Shown here piece after piece: positions 18,716-26,217 of a stretch of DNA of 64,000 nucleotides (position 1 is the stretch's first letter; each line of letters starts with the position of its first letter). Made by a program: the position numbers and the translations under genes. This DNA is from Flavobacteriaceae bacterium. Its GTDB lineage: Bacteria; Bacteroidota; Bacteroidia; Flavobacteriales; Flavobacteriaceae. The notes beneath the pieces are model-generated. The model ran no database searches and was not told where the DNA came from. It saw nothing but the letters and a program-made list of their open reading frames with translations. The DNA lies in NCBI GenBank assembly GCA_021739635.1, contig JAIPBH010000008.1, forward strand, positions 124,001 through 188,000, written 5' to 3'.

Positions 18716-18790
18716 CTAAAAGCGACGGCGATTACTACGCGCGCGCAAACCGGGTGATGAAGGACGTATTTTATTTTTTAAAGTATTCAT
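18716..18790 (-). CDS. Arginine-rich leader peptide of the arg operon (putative attenuator)
   Basis: A 24-codon ORF, ATG at 18790 to TAG at 18716, 232 bp upstream of the first operon gene and in the same direction. It begins MNTLKNKIRPSSP and ends GLRARSNRRRF. Arginine is at positions 9, 16, 18, 21, 22 and 23: six of 24 residues. All six codons are CGT or CGC, although the surrounding DNA is very AT-rich and AGA is otherwise common in this window. An arginine-dense short peptide directly before arginine biosynthesis genes is the hallmark of ribosome-mediated attenuation. No homologue is known to me. Confidence 0.7.
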   Translation of the reverse strand: MNTLKNKIRPSSPGLRARSNRRRF

Positions 18791-18922
18791 ATAGTAAAAT
18801 TATAATTTTATTTTTTACAACCTGTAAAAACACGTTGCTTTTTTAAAAAAATTATGAATACTCACACTAAAACTCATATTTATTATGAATAATGTAGTTA
18901 TTTATTGCTGAATTTATCATAT

Positions 18923-18956
18923 AAAAAAAGGAAATCATTTATTGAACACCTTTTTT
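18923..18956 (-). terminator. Probable terminator after the DUF1080 operon
   Basis: AAAAAAAGG (18923-18931) and CCTTTTTT (18949-18956) pair around a 17-nt loop about 30 bp after the stop of the last sugar-locus gene on the minus strand; that strand ends in a T tract. The stem is AT-rich, so it is weak. Confidence 0.45.
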
Positions 18957-18984
18957 ACTATTGATATGTTGTTAAATGGCTCAT

Positions 18985-19722
18985 TTACAGGTTCCTTATT
19001 TTAATGTTTTTAAAACTGACTTTATTGCCATGATCTTGCAATCCAATATGACCCGTTTGATGCTTACCAAAACCTTCCCAACCTTTAAACTTTGAGTTTT
19101 CTACCATGTTATCCCATTCTTCTCCATGAACAGGAAATTTCACAATCTCTGTTCCGTTTAAAGTCACACTTCCTTGGTTGGTTTTATGGTTCACTTTTAA
19201 AACACACAAATTCCATTGATTAGCTGGTTTGCAAACGTCGTGTTCTGGTTGTACCATATCATATAAGGCTCCTGCTTGATGAAATTTAGGATTTGCCAAA
19301 GCATCTGGATGACGCTCGTTATCTAACACTTGAATTTCTGGGCCAGTCTGATAGGCTTCACTGTATTTTAGATCTTCAAAAACTCCCCAAAAAATACCAC
19401 TATTGCCCCCTTCTGATATTTTCCATTCCAGCGAAAGTTCAAAATTCGTAAAGGTGTCTTTGGTAATTATATTTTTACCTCCATTTCCACTAGGTATAAA
19501 TACCATGTCGCCGCCTTCAATAACCCACTCTGGATACATACTGTCTGTTAAATAACCTCGCCAACTTTCAAAAGACGTTCCATCAAAAAGAACAACCCAA
19601 TCTGATTCCATTTTATCCATTACATTTTGAGTTTCACTCTCTACTTGTTTAATTTCTTTTTTTTCTTGTTTACAACCTAAAATGGTTAATGCAAGAATAA
19701 AAATTAGTATTTGATTTTTCAT
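18985..19722 (-). CDS. DUF1080 lipoprotein, 3-keto-glycoside hydrolase-like (copy 1)
   Basis: Member of the DUF1080 / 3-keto-disaccharide hydrolase family (PF06439 type), a concanavalin-like sandwich that cleaves 3-keto-glycosides. Seen: lipoprotein signal MKNQILIFILALTILGC, WVVLFDGTSFESWRGY, EWKISEGGNSGIFWGV, GPEIQVLDN and the final GHIGLQDHG with KNIKIRNL. I start at 19722, which gives a clean lipobox 23 bp after the preceding stop; an ATG at 19764 would overlap that gene and spoil the signal peptide. Last gene of the minus-strand sugar operon, probably periplasmic-facing or surface-anchored. Confidence 0.85.
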   Translation of the reverse strand: MKNQILIFILALTILGCKQEKKEIKQVESETQNVMDKMESDWVVLFDGTSFESWRGYLTDSMYPEWVIEGGDMVFIPSGNGGKNIITKDTFTNFELSLEWKISEGGNSGIFWGVFEDLKYSEAYQTGPEIQVLDNERHPDALANPKFHQAGALYDMVQPEHDVCKPANQWNLCVLKVNHKTNQGSVTLNGTEIVKFPVHGEEWDNMVENSKFKGWEGFGKHQTGHIGLQDHGNKVSFKNIKIRNL

Positions 19723-19745
19723 TTTTGATGTTTTTAAAGTTAATA

Positions 19746-20504
19746 TTATAATGCTCTTACCCAAATATTTCTATAACTTACTCTACTGTTATCTCCATGA
19801 TCCTGAAGTTTTATAGGTGCATCTCCATGAGCTATATTTTTGGGCCAACCAATATATTCTGTAGTACCTTTAATTTCGTAATGGTCTTGAATTAATACTC
19901 CGTTATGAAGTACTGTAATCGTGGCCGATTTTGTTTTATTTCCTTCAGAATCAAATTCTGGCTTATGATAAATAATATCATAAGAATTCCAATCTCCTGT
20001 TTTTGATGAAGCTTTAGCCAAAGGAATAGATTGCTTGTAAATAGAGCCTACTTGCCCATTTACATAAGTATCGTTGTCATTATTATCTAAAACTTGAACT
20101 TCATATCTGTTTTGAAGAAATATACCACTATTGCTTTTACTTTGATTAGAACCCGTGTTTTCTGGAGAGGAACGCCATTCTATGTGCAATTGAATGTTTC
20201 CAAAATTTCTTTTGGTTTGAATATCACCAGTTTTATTTTTAACAGTCATACTACCATCACCATTCAAAATCCATTTTACTTCAGTTGAATCAGCAGCAGT
20301 AACCCATTCATCAAAATTAGCTCCATCAAAAAGCACAATAGCATCTAAAGGTATTTTAGTTTCAGAATCTACTGTAACCACTTTAGGTTTAGGCTCCCAA
20401 ATTTCAGTCTCCTCTGGTTTTGTTGGCTCTTGCGCAAAAGCTATAGTAACATTAGACACAAAAATTAGCATAGCAAAAATTAAAATTGTAACTAGTTTTT
20501 TCAT
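19746..20504 (-). CDS. Secreted DUF1080 protein, 3-keto-glycoside hydrolase-like (copy 2)
   Basis: Second DUF1080 protein, 252 residues, with a normal signal peptide ending AIAFAQ, so it is soluble in the periplasm or exported, not a lipoprotein. Family motifs: IVLFDGANFDEWV, HIEWRSSPENTG, SNSGIFLQNRYEVQVLDN and PIKLQDHGDNSRVSYRNIWVR. It shares the layout of copy 1 but is clearly diverged, so the pair may act on different glycosides or linkages. 21 bp downstream of the isomerase gene. Confidence 0.85.
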   Translation of the reverse strand: MKKLVTILIFAMLIFVSNVTIAFAQEPTKPEETEIWEPKPKVVTVDSETKIPLDAIVLFDGANFDEWVTAADSTEVKWILNGDGSMTVKNKTGDIQTKRNFGNIQLHIEWRSSPENTGSNQSKSNSGIFLQNRYEVQVLDNNDNDTYVNGQVGSIYKQSIPLAKASSKTGDWNSYDIIYHKPEFDSEGNKTKSATITVLHNGVLIQDHYEIKGTTEYIGWPKNIAHGDAPIKLQDHGDNSRVSYRNIWVRAL

Positions 20505-20525
20505 TGTTAAGTTTTTTATTTTATT

Positions 20526-21581
20526 TTAAATACCGAGTATTCTTCTTAATTGGTCTTCATCAGTTTTTCCTCCACCAGCAAAATCATCAAATGCTTTATT
20601 AGTTGCTTCAATAATATGATTTGATATAAAGGAAACACCTTCTTTAGCACCTTGTTCTGGGCTTTTAATAACACATTCCCATTCTAAAACAGCCCAAACA
20701 TCACAACCATACTCAGTTAATTTTGAGAATACTTTTTTAAAATTGACTTGACCGTCACCAGGAGAACGATACCGTCCAGCTCTATCTTTCCAATCGTTAT
20801 AGCCACCAAAAGTTCCTTTTTTCCCTGTTGGATTAAACTCAGAATCTTTTACATGAAACGCCTTAATAAATTGATGATAATGATCTATATATGAAATGTA
20901 ATCTAGTTGTTGAAGCACAAAATGTGATGGATCATATAAAATATTTACTCGTTTATGGTTTCTTGTAGCTGCCAAAAAACGTTCGAAAGTATCACCATCA
21001 TGAATGTCTTCAACTGGATGTACTTCATAACAAACATCGACGCCATTCTCATCAAACGTATTTAGAATTGGTAACCAGCGGTTAGCAAGTTCTTTAAAAC
21101 CCATTTCAACCAATCCTTTGGGTTGTTGTGGCCATGGATGCATCATTGGCCATAATAATGACCCTGAAAATGTAGCATGTGCTTTTAAATTTAGTCTTCT
21201 ACTTGCTATGGCGGCATGTTTCATTTCCTGAATAGCCCATGCTGTTCTGTCTTTTGGCTTCCCTTTTAAATGGTCTGGAGAAAAAACATCAAACATGATA
21301 TCATGAGCTGGATGAACTGCCACTAACTGACCTTGAATATGTGTAGAAAGTTCTGTCAATTCTAAACCATAGGAATTTATTTTCCCTAATAAATCATCAC
21401 AATAAGTTTGACTTTCTGCTGCTTTTGATAAATCAATTAAACGCGGATCTAACGTTGGCATTTGAATACCTTTATAACCCAAATCACTTGCCCATTTACA
21501 CAACCCATCCAATGAATTGAATGGTGCTTTATCATCCATAAATTGTGCTAAAAATATAGCTGGTCCTTTTATTGTTTGCAT
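20526..21581 (-). CDS. Sugar phosphate isomerase/epimerase-type TIM barrel
   Basis: AP-endonuclease-2-like TIM barrel (PF01261 type), a family that includes xylose isomerase-like enzymes and 3-keto-sugar epimerases/isomerases. No signal peptide, so cytoplasmic. Candidate metal ligands: E in CYEVHPVEDIHDG, DPSHF, H in FHVKDSEF, and E in AVLEWE. Length 351. Its start overlaps the stop of the Gfo/Idh gene as TAATG, so they are coupled and probably act on the same sugar. Confidence 0.8.
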   Translation of the reverse strand: MQTIKGPAIFLAQFMDDKAPFNSLDGLCKWASDLGYKGIQMPTLDPRLIDLSKAAESQTYCDDLLGKINSYGLELTELSTHIQGQLVAVHPAHDIMFDVFSPDHLKGKPKDRTAWAIQEMKHAAIASRRLNLKAHATFSGSLLWPMMHPWPQQPKGLVEMGFKELANRWLPILNTFDENGVDVCYEVHPVEDIHDGDTFERFLAATRNHKRVNILYDPSHFVLQQLDYISYIDHYHQFIKAFHVKDSEFNPTGKKGTFGGYNDWKDRAGRYRSPGDGQVNFKKVFSKLTEYGCDVWAVLEWECVIKSPEQGAKEGVSFISNHIIEATNKAFDDFAGGGKTDEDQLRRILGI

Positions 21582-22726
21582 TATTCTACATTTTCAATAT
21601 TCACCCAAACATTTCCTTTTTGGTGAGATTCTACAGCTTTTTCTATAAAGTTCATACCTCTTACACCATCAATCATGTTTGGGAATTCCCCATGATTATA
21701 AGGCTCTTTGTTAATGGCTTTTGAAACACCTTTGTAAATGTTACCCATAGAATCAAAAATACCTTCAGGATGACCTGGCGGTAATTTGGTTCCATCTAAT
21801 GACAACTCAGAATTATAAGAATGTCCAGGTTTTAAAATGCGAAGTGGTTTTCCGTCTTCCATTAAATAAAGGTAATTAGGATTTTCTTGTTCCCATTTTA
21901 ATCCGGCTTTATCGCCATATATTTTTACTATAAAACTATTCTCTTCACCAGTTGCAATTTGACTGGTGCAGATAACCCCTTTTGCGTTATTGCTGCAACG
22001 TAATAAAACCGTTCCATCAATATCCATTTTATTGTCTGAATATAGGTAATTTAAATCGGCTAAAACAGATTCAATTCTTAATCCTGACACAAATTCAATC
22101 ATATCAAAAGCGTGCGTACCAATGTCGCCAATACAACAACTTATTCCAGATTTTTCAGGGTTTAATCTCCAAGTTGAAGATCTTTTGTCTTTATCATGAA
22201 TGATTGGATTTATCCAACCTTGATAATATTGAGCATCAACTTTTTGAATTTTTCCCAATTCACCGTTTTTTATCATTTCGCGCATTTGACGAATCATTGG
22301 GTAACCTGTGTAGGTGTAAGTAACCGCAAAAACCGTTTGAGATTTTTTTAAAGTTTCATTTAGAATTTTAGCTTCTTCATAAGTTGTTGTCATTGGCTTT
22401 TCACAAATAACATGAAAGCCATTTTCTAAAAGTTTTTTTGCCATTGGAAAATGAAGGAAATTAGGTGTAAGTATTGATACCACTTGCATTCTTTCATCTT
22501 TTGAAAGTTTTAATTCTTCCTCTATTAAGGTGTCAAAATCTCTATAGATTCTATTTGTTGGCAAACCAATTTTTTCAGCAAAACCAATATTTTCTTCCCA
22601 AATTGGATTAAAAATGCCCCCAACAATTTGATACTTATCAAACATTGCTGATGCAATTCTATGCAAAACTCCTATTAAAGAATCACCTCCTCCTCCTAAT
22701 ATTCCTAATCTAATTTTTGTACTCAT
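21581..22726 (-). CDS. Gfo/Idh/MocA family oxidoreductase (cytoplasmic)
   Basis: NAD(P)-dependent sugar oxidoreductase family. Rossmann start RLGILGGGGDSLIGVLHRIA (residues 6-25), EKPMTTTYEEA (the EKP motif), and CCIGDIGTHAFDMIEF (catalytic D/H region). 381 residues, no signal peptide. In a 3-keto pathway such enzymes interconvert 3-keto and 3-hydroxy sugars in the cytoplasm, which is a plausible role here. Follows the permease gene by 10 bp. Confidence 0.85.
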   Translation of the reverse strand: MSTKIRLGILGGGGDSLIGVLHRIASAMFDKYQIVGGIFNPIWEENIGFAEKIGLPTNRIYRDFDTLIEEELKLSKDERMQVVSILTPNFLHFPMAKKLLENGFHVICEKPMTTTYEEAKILNETLKKSQTVFAVTYTYTGYPMIRQMREMIKNGELGKIQKVDAQYYQGWINPIIHDKDKRSSTWRLNPEKSGISCCIGDIGTHAFDMIEFVSGLRIESVLADLNYLYSDNKMDIDGTVLLRCSNNAKGVICTSQIATGEENSFIVKIYGDKAGLKWEQENPNYLYLMEDGKPLRILKPGHSYNSELSLDGTKLPPGHPEGIFDSMGNIYKGVSKAINKEPYNHGEFPNMIDGVRGMNFIEKAVESHQKGNVWVNIENVE

Positions 22727-22736
22727 TAATAATTGT

Positions 22737-23972
22737 TTAAGCTTTATATTCTACTTTTTCATTTTTAAATAATACTGCAAAAAATATAAAAACACCTATT
22801 GCAAATAAGGCTGGAAAAAGCCATACATCTTGCCAGCTATGCGAACCATCTAATAATTTATTTTTATCTACAATTTGCCCGGCAACCCAAAAACCGACCA
22901 GCATCCCAACTCCATAAGTTGCTAATGTAATTAACCCTTGAGCAGCACTTTTTACTTTATCTCCAGCTTTAGAATCTGTATAAATTTGACCGGATACAAA
23001 GAAAAAATCATAACAAATACCATGTAACGCAATACCAATAACAAGCATAAAGAATAAATCTCCTGAATTTCCATAAGCAAACAAGATATATCTAATAGCC
23101 CATGCTAACATGCCAAAAAGTATTGTTTTTTTAAATCCATATTTTTTAAAGAAAAAAGGTAATAACAACATAAACCCTACTTCAGATGCTTGTCCTAAAG
23201 TCATTTTGCCTGTAGGATTTTCAACACCTATTTCGGATAAAAAAAGATTTGTATTCTGATAATAAAAAGCCAGTGGAATACAAATTAATACAGATGAAAC
23301 AAAGAATACTAAAAAATTTCTGTCTTTTAATAGCTTTAGCGCATCCAATCCAAGGATGTCTTTAATGGTGACTTTTTCATCTTTTGATACACTAGGTGGT
23401 GTTTTTGGTAAAAAGAAACTAAATAATCCTAATACTAATGAAACAACTGAAACCATTAAAAAAGTATTTTGTAATAATCCTTTATCTCCTTCAATTTCAG
23501 GATTTGGATCCCAATTGAAAACATAGCTTATGGCCAAGCCAGCTAATATCCAACCAATAGTTCCCCAAACTCTTATAAAAGGAAACTGTTTTGCAGGATC
23601 ATTCATTTGATTAAATGATACCGAATTAACCAATGCTAACGTTGGCATATAAGCAATCATGTATCCTAAAATGTAAGGGTAAAATGTTTCAAATTCAGTT
23701 GATTGTGACATTTGATACATTAAAACTGCACCTATTAGATGTAAAACACCAAGAATTTTTTCAGCATTAAAAAACCTGTCTGCTATTAATCCAATAATAA
23801 ACGGTGCTATTATAGCACCCCAAGATTGCGTAGAATAAGCCATACCTGTTTCTGCGCCAGTAGCATTTAAATTATTGCCCATAAAAGTTCCAAGGGTTAC
23901 AAACCAGCCTCCCCAAATAAAAAATTCAAGGAACATCATAAATGATAACTGATACTGTGTTGTTTTTTTCAT
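22737..23972 (-). CDS. MFS sugar/nucleoside:H+ symporter-like permease
   Basis: Twelve-helix major facilitator of the nucleoside:H+ symporter type (PF03825-like; NupG/XapB family). N-terminal MMFLEFFIWGGWFVTLG and WGAIIAPFIIGLIADRFF are family-typical. 411 residues. Although named for nucleosides, such permeases are frequent in Bacteroidota sugar loci with Gfo/Idh and TIM-barrel genes; here it most likely imports the (3-keto-) sugar produced in the periplasm. Confidence 0.82.
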   Translation of the reverse strand: MKKTTQYQLSFMMFLEFFIWGGWFVTLGTFMGNNLNATGAETGMAYSTQSWGAIIAPFIIGLIADRFFNAEKILGVLHLIGAVLMYQMSQSTEFETFYPYILGYMIAYMPTLALVNSVSFNQMNDPAKQFPFIRVWGTIGWILAGLAISYVFNWDPNPEIEGDKGLLQNTFLMVSVVSLVLGLFSFFLPKTPPSVSKDEKVTIKDILGLDALKLLKDRNFLVFFVSSVLICIPLAFYYQNTNLFLSEIGVENPTGKMTLGQASEVGFMLLLPFFFKKYGFKKTILFGMLAWAIRYILFAYGNSGDLFFMLVIGIALHGICYDFFFVSGQIYTDSKAGDKVKSAAQGLITLATYGVGMLVGFWVAGQIVDKNKLLDGSHSWQDVWLFPALFAIGVFIFFAVLFKNEKVEYKA

Positions 23973-24010
23973 GTATTAAAAAAGTTTAGTTAGTTGATTA
24001 TTTAAGATTT

Positions 24011-24994
24011 TTACTTTAGTAACGCTACAGAATTTAATAGTAATTCTTTTGTTGCTATTATGCCCTCTTTTTCGTTTAATCTTGTGCCTTCATATTCAAC
24101 ACCTATAAAGTTTGTGTAACCAGATTCTTTAACCAATTGTAATATTCTAGGATAATCTAAAGTTGTTTCATTACCGTTTTCATCAAAATCATAAGATTTA
24201 GCACTTACCGCCTTTGCAGCTGTTAGCATCATTTCAATTCCTTGATATTTGTCTGGATACTCTTCTAAACATTCTCCCCATTGAGCACCATCTTTTCTTT
24301 TAATACACCAGTTTCCAAAATCTGGTAACGTACCACAGTTTGACATATTAACTTGATGGATAGCTTCCATTAATTTTGGAGCATCAGAGGATAACCATCC
24401 ATGATTTTCGCAAAGTACATTGATGTTTTTTGTTGCGGCATATTCTGATAGTTTTTTAAGACCATCTACAACGGTTATTTTCCAAACCTCTGGATCATTG
24501 GTTCCAAAAGTATTGACTCTTATTGAGTGGCATCCTAATTTTTGAGCGGCATCTACCCATTTTTTATGATTTTCAACCGCTTGGTTTCTTTTAACTTCAT
24601 CAGGATCAGCTAAGTCACCTTCACCATCAACCATAATTAACACATTTTGCATACCACTTAATTGACTCATTATGTTTAATGAATCAATCACTTTTTCAAT
24701 GCCTAATAATTCAATTTTATCGTTATAAAGTTGACTAACATATTCTAAGCCTTCAAAACCCATATCTTTTGCCATGGAAGCAAATTGAAAAGGATCTCCT
24801 CCTTGTTCATTTACAAATACATGTAAAGACCATTGCGCTAATGATAATTTAAAAAATGGCTTTGATTCTTGAACTTCGGTTTGTGTAGTTTCCTTATTCT
24901 CTTCCTTCTTACCATTTACACAATCAAAAAAAACGAGAAAAAAAAGTAAAATAACAATTTGGGAGATTCGTTTTAAAAGAATTTTTGTTTTCAT
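24011..24994 (-). CDS. Exported TIM-barrel lipoprotein, isomerase/epimerase-like
   Basis: AP-endonuclease-2-like TIM barrel with a lipoprotein signal (LLFFLVFFDC, acceptor Cys near 25), so it acts outside the cytoplasm, unlike its relative at 20526. Seen: KLSLAQWSLH, FEGLEYVSQLYND, CENHGWLSS, GTLPDFGNWC and NFIGVEYEG, with Glu/Asp/His positions consistent with the metal site. 327 residues. First gene of the minus-strand operon; a 21-bp motif shared with the araC promoter lies 68 bp upstream of its start. Confidence 0.82.
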   Translation of the reverse strand: MKTKILLKRISQIVILLFFLVFFDCVNGKKEENKETTQTEVQESKPFFKLSLAQWSLHVFVNEQGGDPFQFASMAKDMGFEGLEYVSQLYNDKIELLGIEKVIDSLNIMSQLSGMQNVLIMVDGEGDLADPDEVKRNQAVENHKKWVDAAQKLGCHSIRVNTFGTNDPEVWKITVVDGLKKLSEYAATKNINVLCENHGWLSSDAPKLMEAIHQVNMSNCGTLPDFGNWCIKRKDGAQWGECLEEYPDKYQGIEMMLTAAKAVSAKSYDFDENGNETTLDYPRILQLVKESGYTNFIGVEYEGTRLNEKEGIIATKELLLNSVALLK

Positions 24995-25061
24995 TTTTTA
25001 GTTTTTTGAAAGTTTGAAATTGAAAAATATAAAATCAATTAACCAAACTTGTGTATATTTA

Positions 25062-25082
25062 TTCAGTGAAAAAAATTGAACA
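25062..25082. promoter_or_regulatory. Candidate AraC operator, copy 1
   Basis: 21-bp element beginning TTCAGTGAAAAAAATTGAAC, matching 19 of 21 bases of a second copy at 26109-26129 on the other side of the araC gene. It lies in the only gap upstream of the minus-strand sugar operon. Confidence 0.5.
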
Positions 25083-25090
25083 TATAAAAA

Positions 25091-26113
25091 TCATAAAATA
25101 ACCTCTAGATTTTTTTGACGATATTCTAAAGGAGTACATTTTTCTTGCTTTTTAAAAACTGTTGAAAAATACTGGCTAGTTGAAAAACCGCAAGCAAAAG
25201 CTACTTCAGAAACAGTAAGGAAATTTTTTTTAATTAAAATTTGTTTTGATAGCTCAATTCGTTTCATCATCAAATAACGCATTGGCGTTAAGTTAGTTAA
25301 TTGTTTGCAATGATGTGTAAATCTGGTTAAACCAACTCCTGCCGATTTTGCCATACTTTCAATGGTCCATGCCTCCAATAAATTATTATCAAGTTCGCTT
25401 AAAAATAATTTTACACTTCTGGAACTATCTGTTAGTTGTTCATTTAATTCCACTTCTTCTTCCACCAATAAATCTAGAAGAAGTATAAGTAAGTAATTAA
25501 TTAACAGTCTAATTCTTGAAGAATTACTTCCTTCAATATCTGTATCAACAGCCTTTCCTAATCTTTGAAAACAATCTCTAATACGCTTATCTGCCTTCCA
25601 TATAATTTTCTCGTTTTGCCTTAATATAATAGTTAGTTTTTCAAGATCATTTGGAGCCAACATAATCCAATCTGGCCAAACCCAATTTTGATGAGGTCTT
25701 CTAACATCCAAATCTAAAATAACCCAATAAAACTTACCCATTCCAATTGATGGACAACCTACTTTATGCACTTCCCATGGCCTAGTGATAGTAAGGTAGT
25801 TAGGCAAAAGCTCCATCTCTTTATTTTGCTGAGCATAAGGCATGGTTCCAGATTCTAAAAAATGAATTTCAATACCCTCATTTCTATGCCAATCTAAACC
25901 CCAATCCTGTGGTTCATTAGCATCCCAATAACCTACACTGTTCAAACCTAATGTGTCATCGGTTAATCTATCTCCAGGATAGGTATATCTAGCTAGAGCT
26001 TTAAATTTTAATTTCTTTCTTTTTACAGCATCAATTAAGGGCAAACAGGTATCAGCCTGATAAACAATTCCATCTGCTTCAAAAGGTGCTATTTTTTGTA
26101 TATTTATCTTCAC
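25091..26113 (-). CDS. AraC-family transcriptional regulator
   Basis: Sugar-responsive regulator: an N-terminal cupin-like sensing half (about 1-170) and a C-terminal double helix-turn-helix (about 240-335) with SMAKSAGVGLTRFTHHCKQL and TVSEVAFACGFSTSQYFSTVFKK. 340 residues, cytoplasmic. It sits between two operons of one sugar locus, divergent from the GMC gene and in line with the TIM-barrel operon, so it probably controls both. Matching 21-bp elements on both sides of it are the candidate binding sites. Confidence 0.88.
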   Translation of the reverse strand: MKINIQKIAPFEADGIVYQADTCLPLIDAVKRKKLKFKALARYTYPGDRLTDDTLGLNSVGYWDANEPQDWGLDWHRNEGIEIHFLESGTMPYAQQNKEMELLPNYLTITRPWEVHKVGCPSIGMGKFYWVILDLDVRRPHQNWVWPDWIMLAPNDLEKLTIILRQNEKIIWKADKRIRDCFQRLGKAVDTDIEGSNSSRIRLLINYLLILLLDLLVEEEVELNEQLTDSSRSVKLFLSELDNNLLEAWTIESMAKSAGVGLTRFTHHCKQLTNLTPMRYLMMKRIELSKQILIKKNFLTVSEVAFACGFSTSQYFSTVFKKQEKCTPLEYRQKNLEVIL

Positions 26114-26129
26114 TGAAAAAAATTAAACA
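26109..26129. promoter_or_regulatory. Candidate AraC operator, copy 2
   Basis: 21-bp element beginning TTCACTGAAAAAAATTAAAC, overlapping the araC start codon and lying in the divergent gap before the GMC operon. Two mismatches to copy 1. Binding here could also give autoregulation. Confidence 0.5.
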
Positions 26130-26217
26130 CAATTAACATGCAAAATACTTATTTTGGCGTAAAATGTATAATTTTAGACATATTTAATTATCAATTTAAT
26201 AAAAAATTCGCTTTTAA

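Larger units (their letters stand above)
18484..18984 (-). promoter_or_regulatory. Leader region of the arginine/proline operon
   Basis: This 500-bp gap holds, in transcription order on the minus strand, a possible promoter, an arginine-rich leader peptide (18790-18716), about 107 bp of AT-rich spacer, a nine-codon uORF (18608-18579) and a small hairpin GAACT...AGTTC (18543-18563) before the first gene. Two patches are G+C rich against an AT-rich background, and both are arginine codons of the uORFs. I see no perfect hairpin followed by a U tract between leader and gene, so the mechanism (translational, Rho-dependent or other) is open. Confidence 0.6.

Noticed and set aside
18721-18770. Local G+C-rich patch as a trace of foreign DNA or a mobile-element scar.
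   Set aside because: The patch is fully explained by the CGN arginine codons of the leader ORF; no inverted repeats or duplicated target sites flank it.
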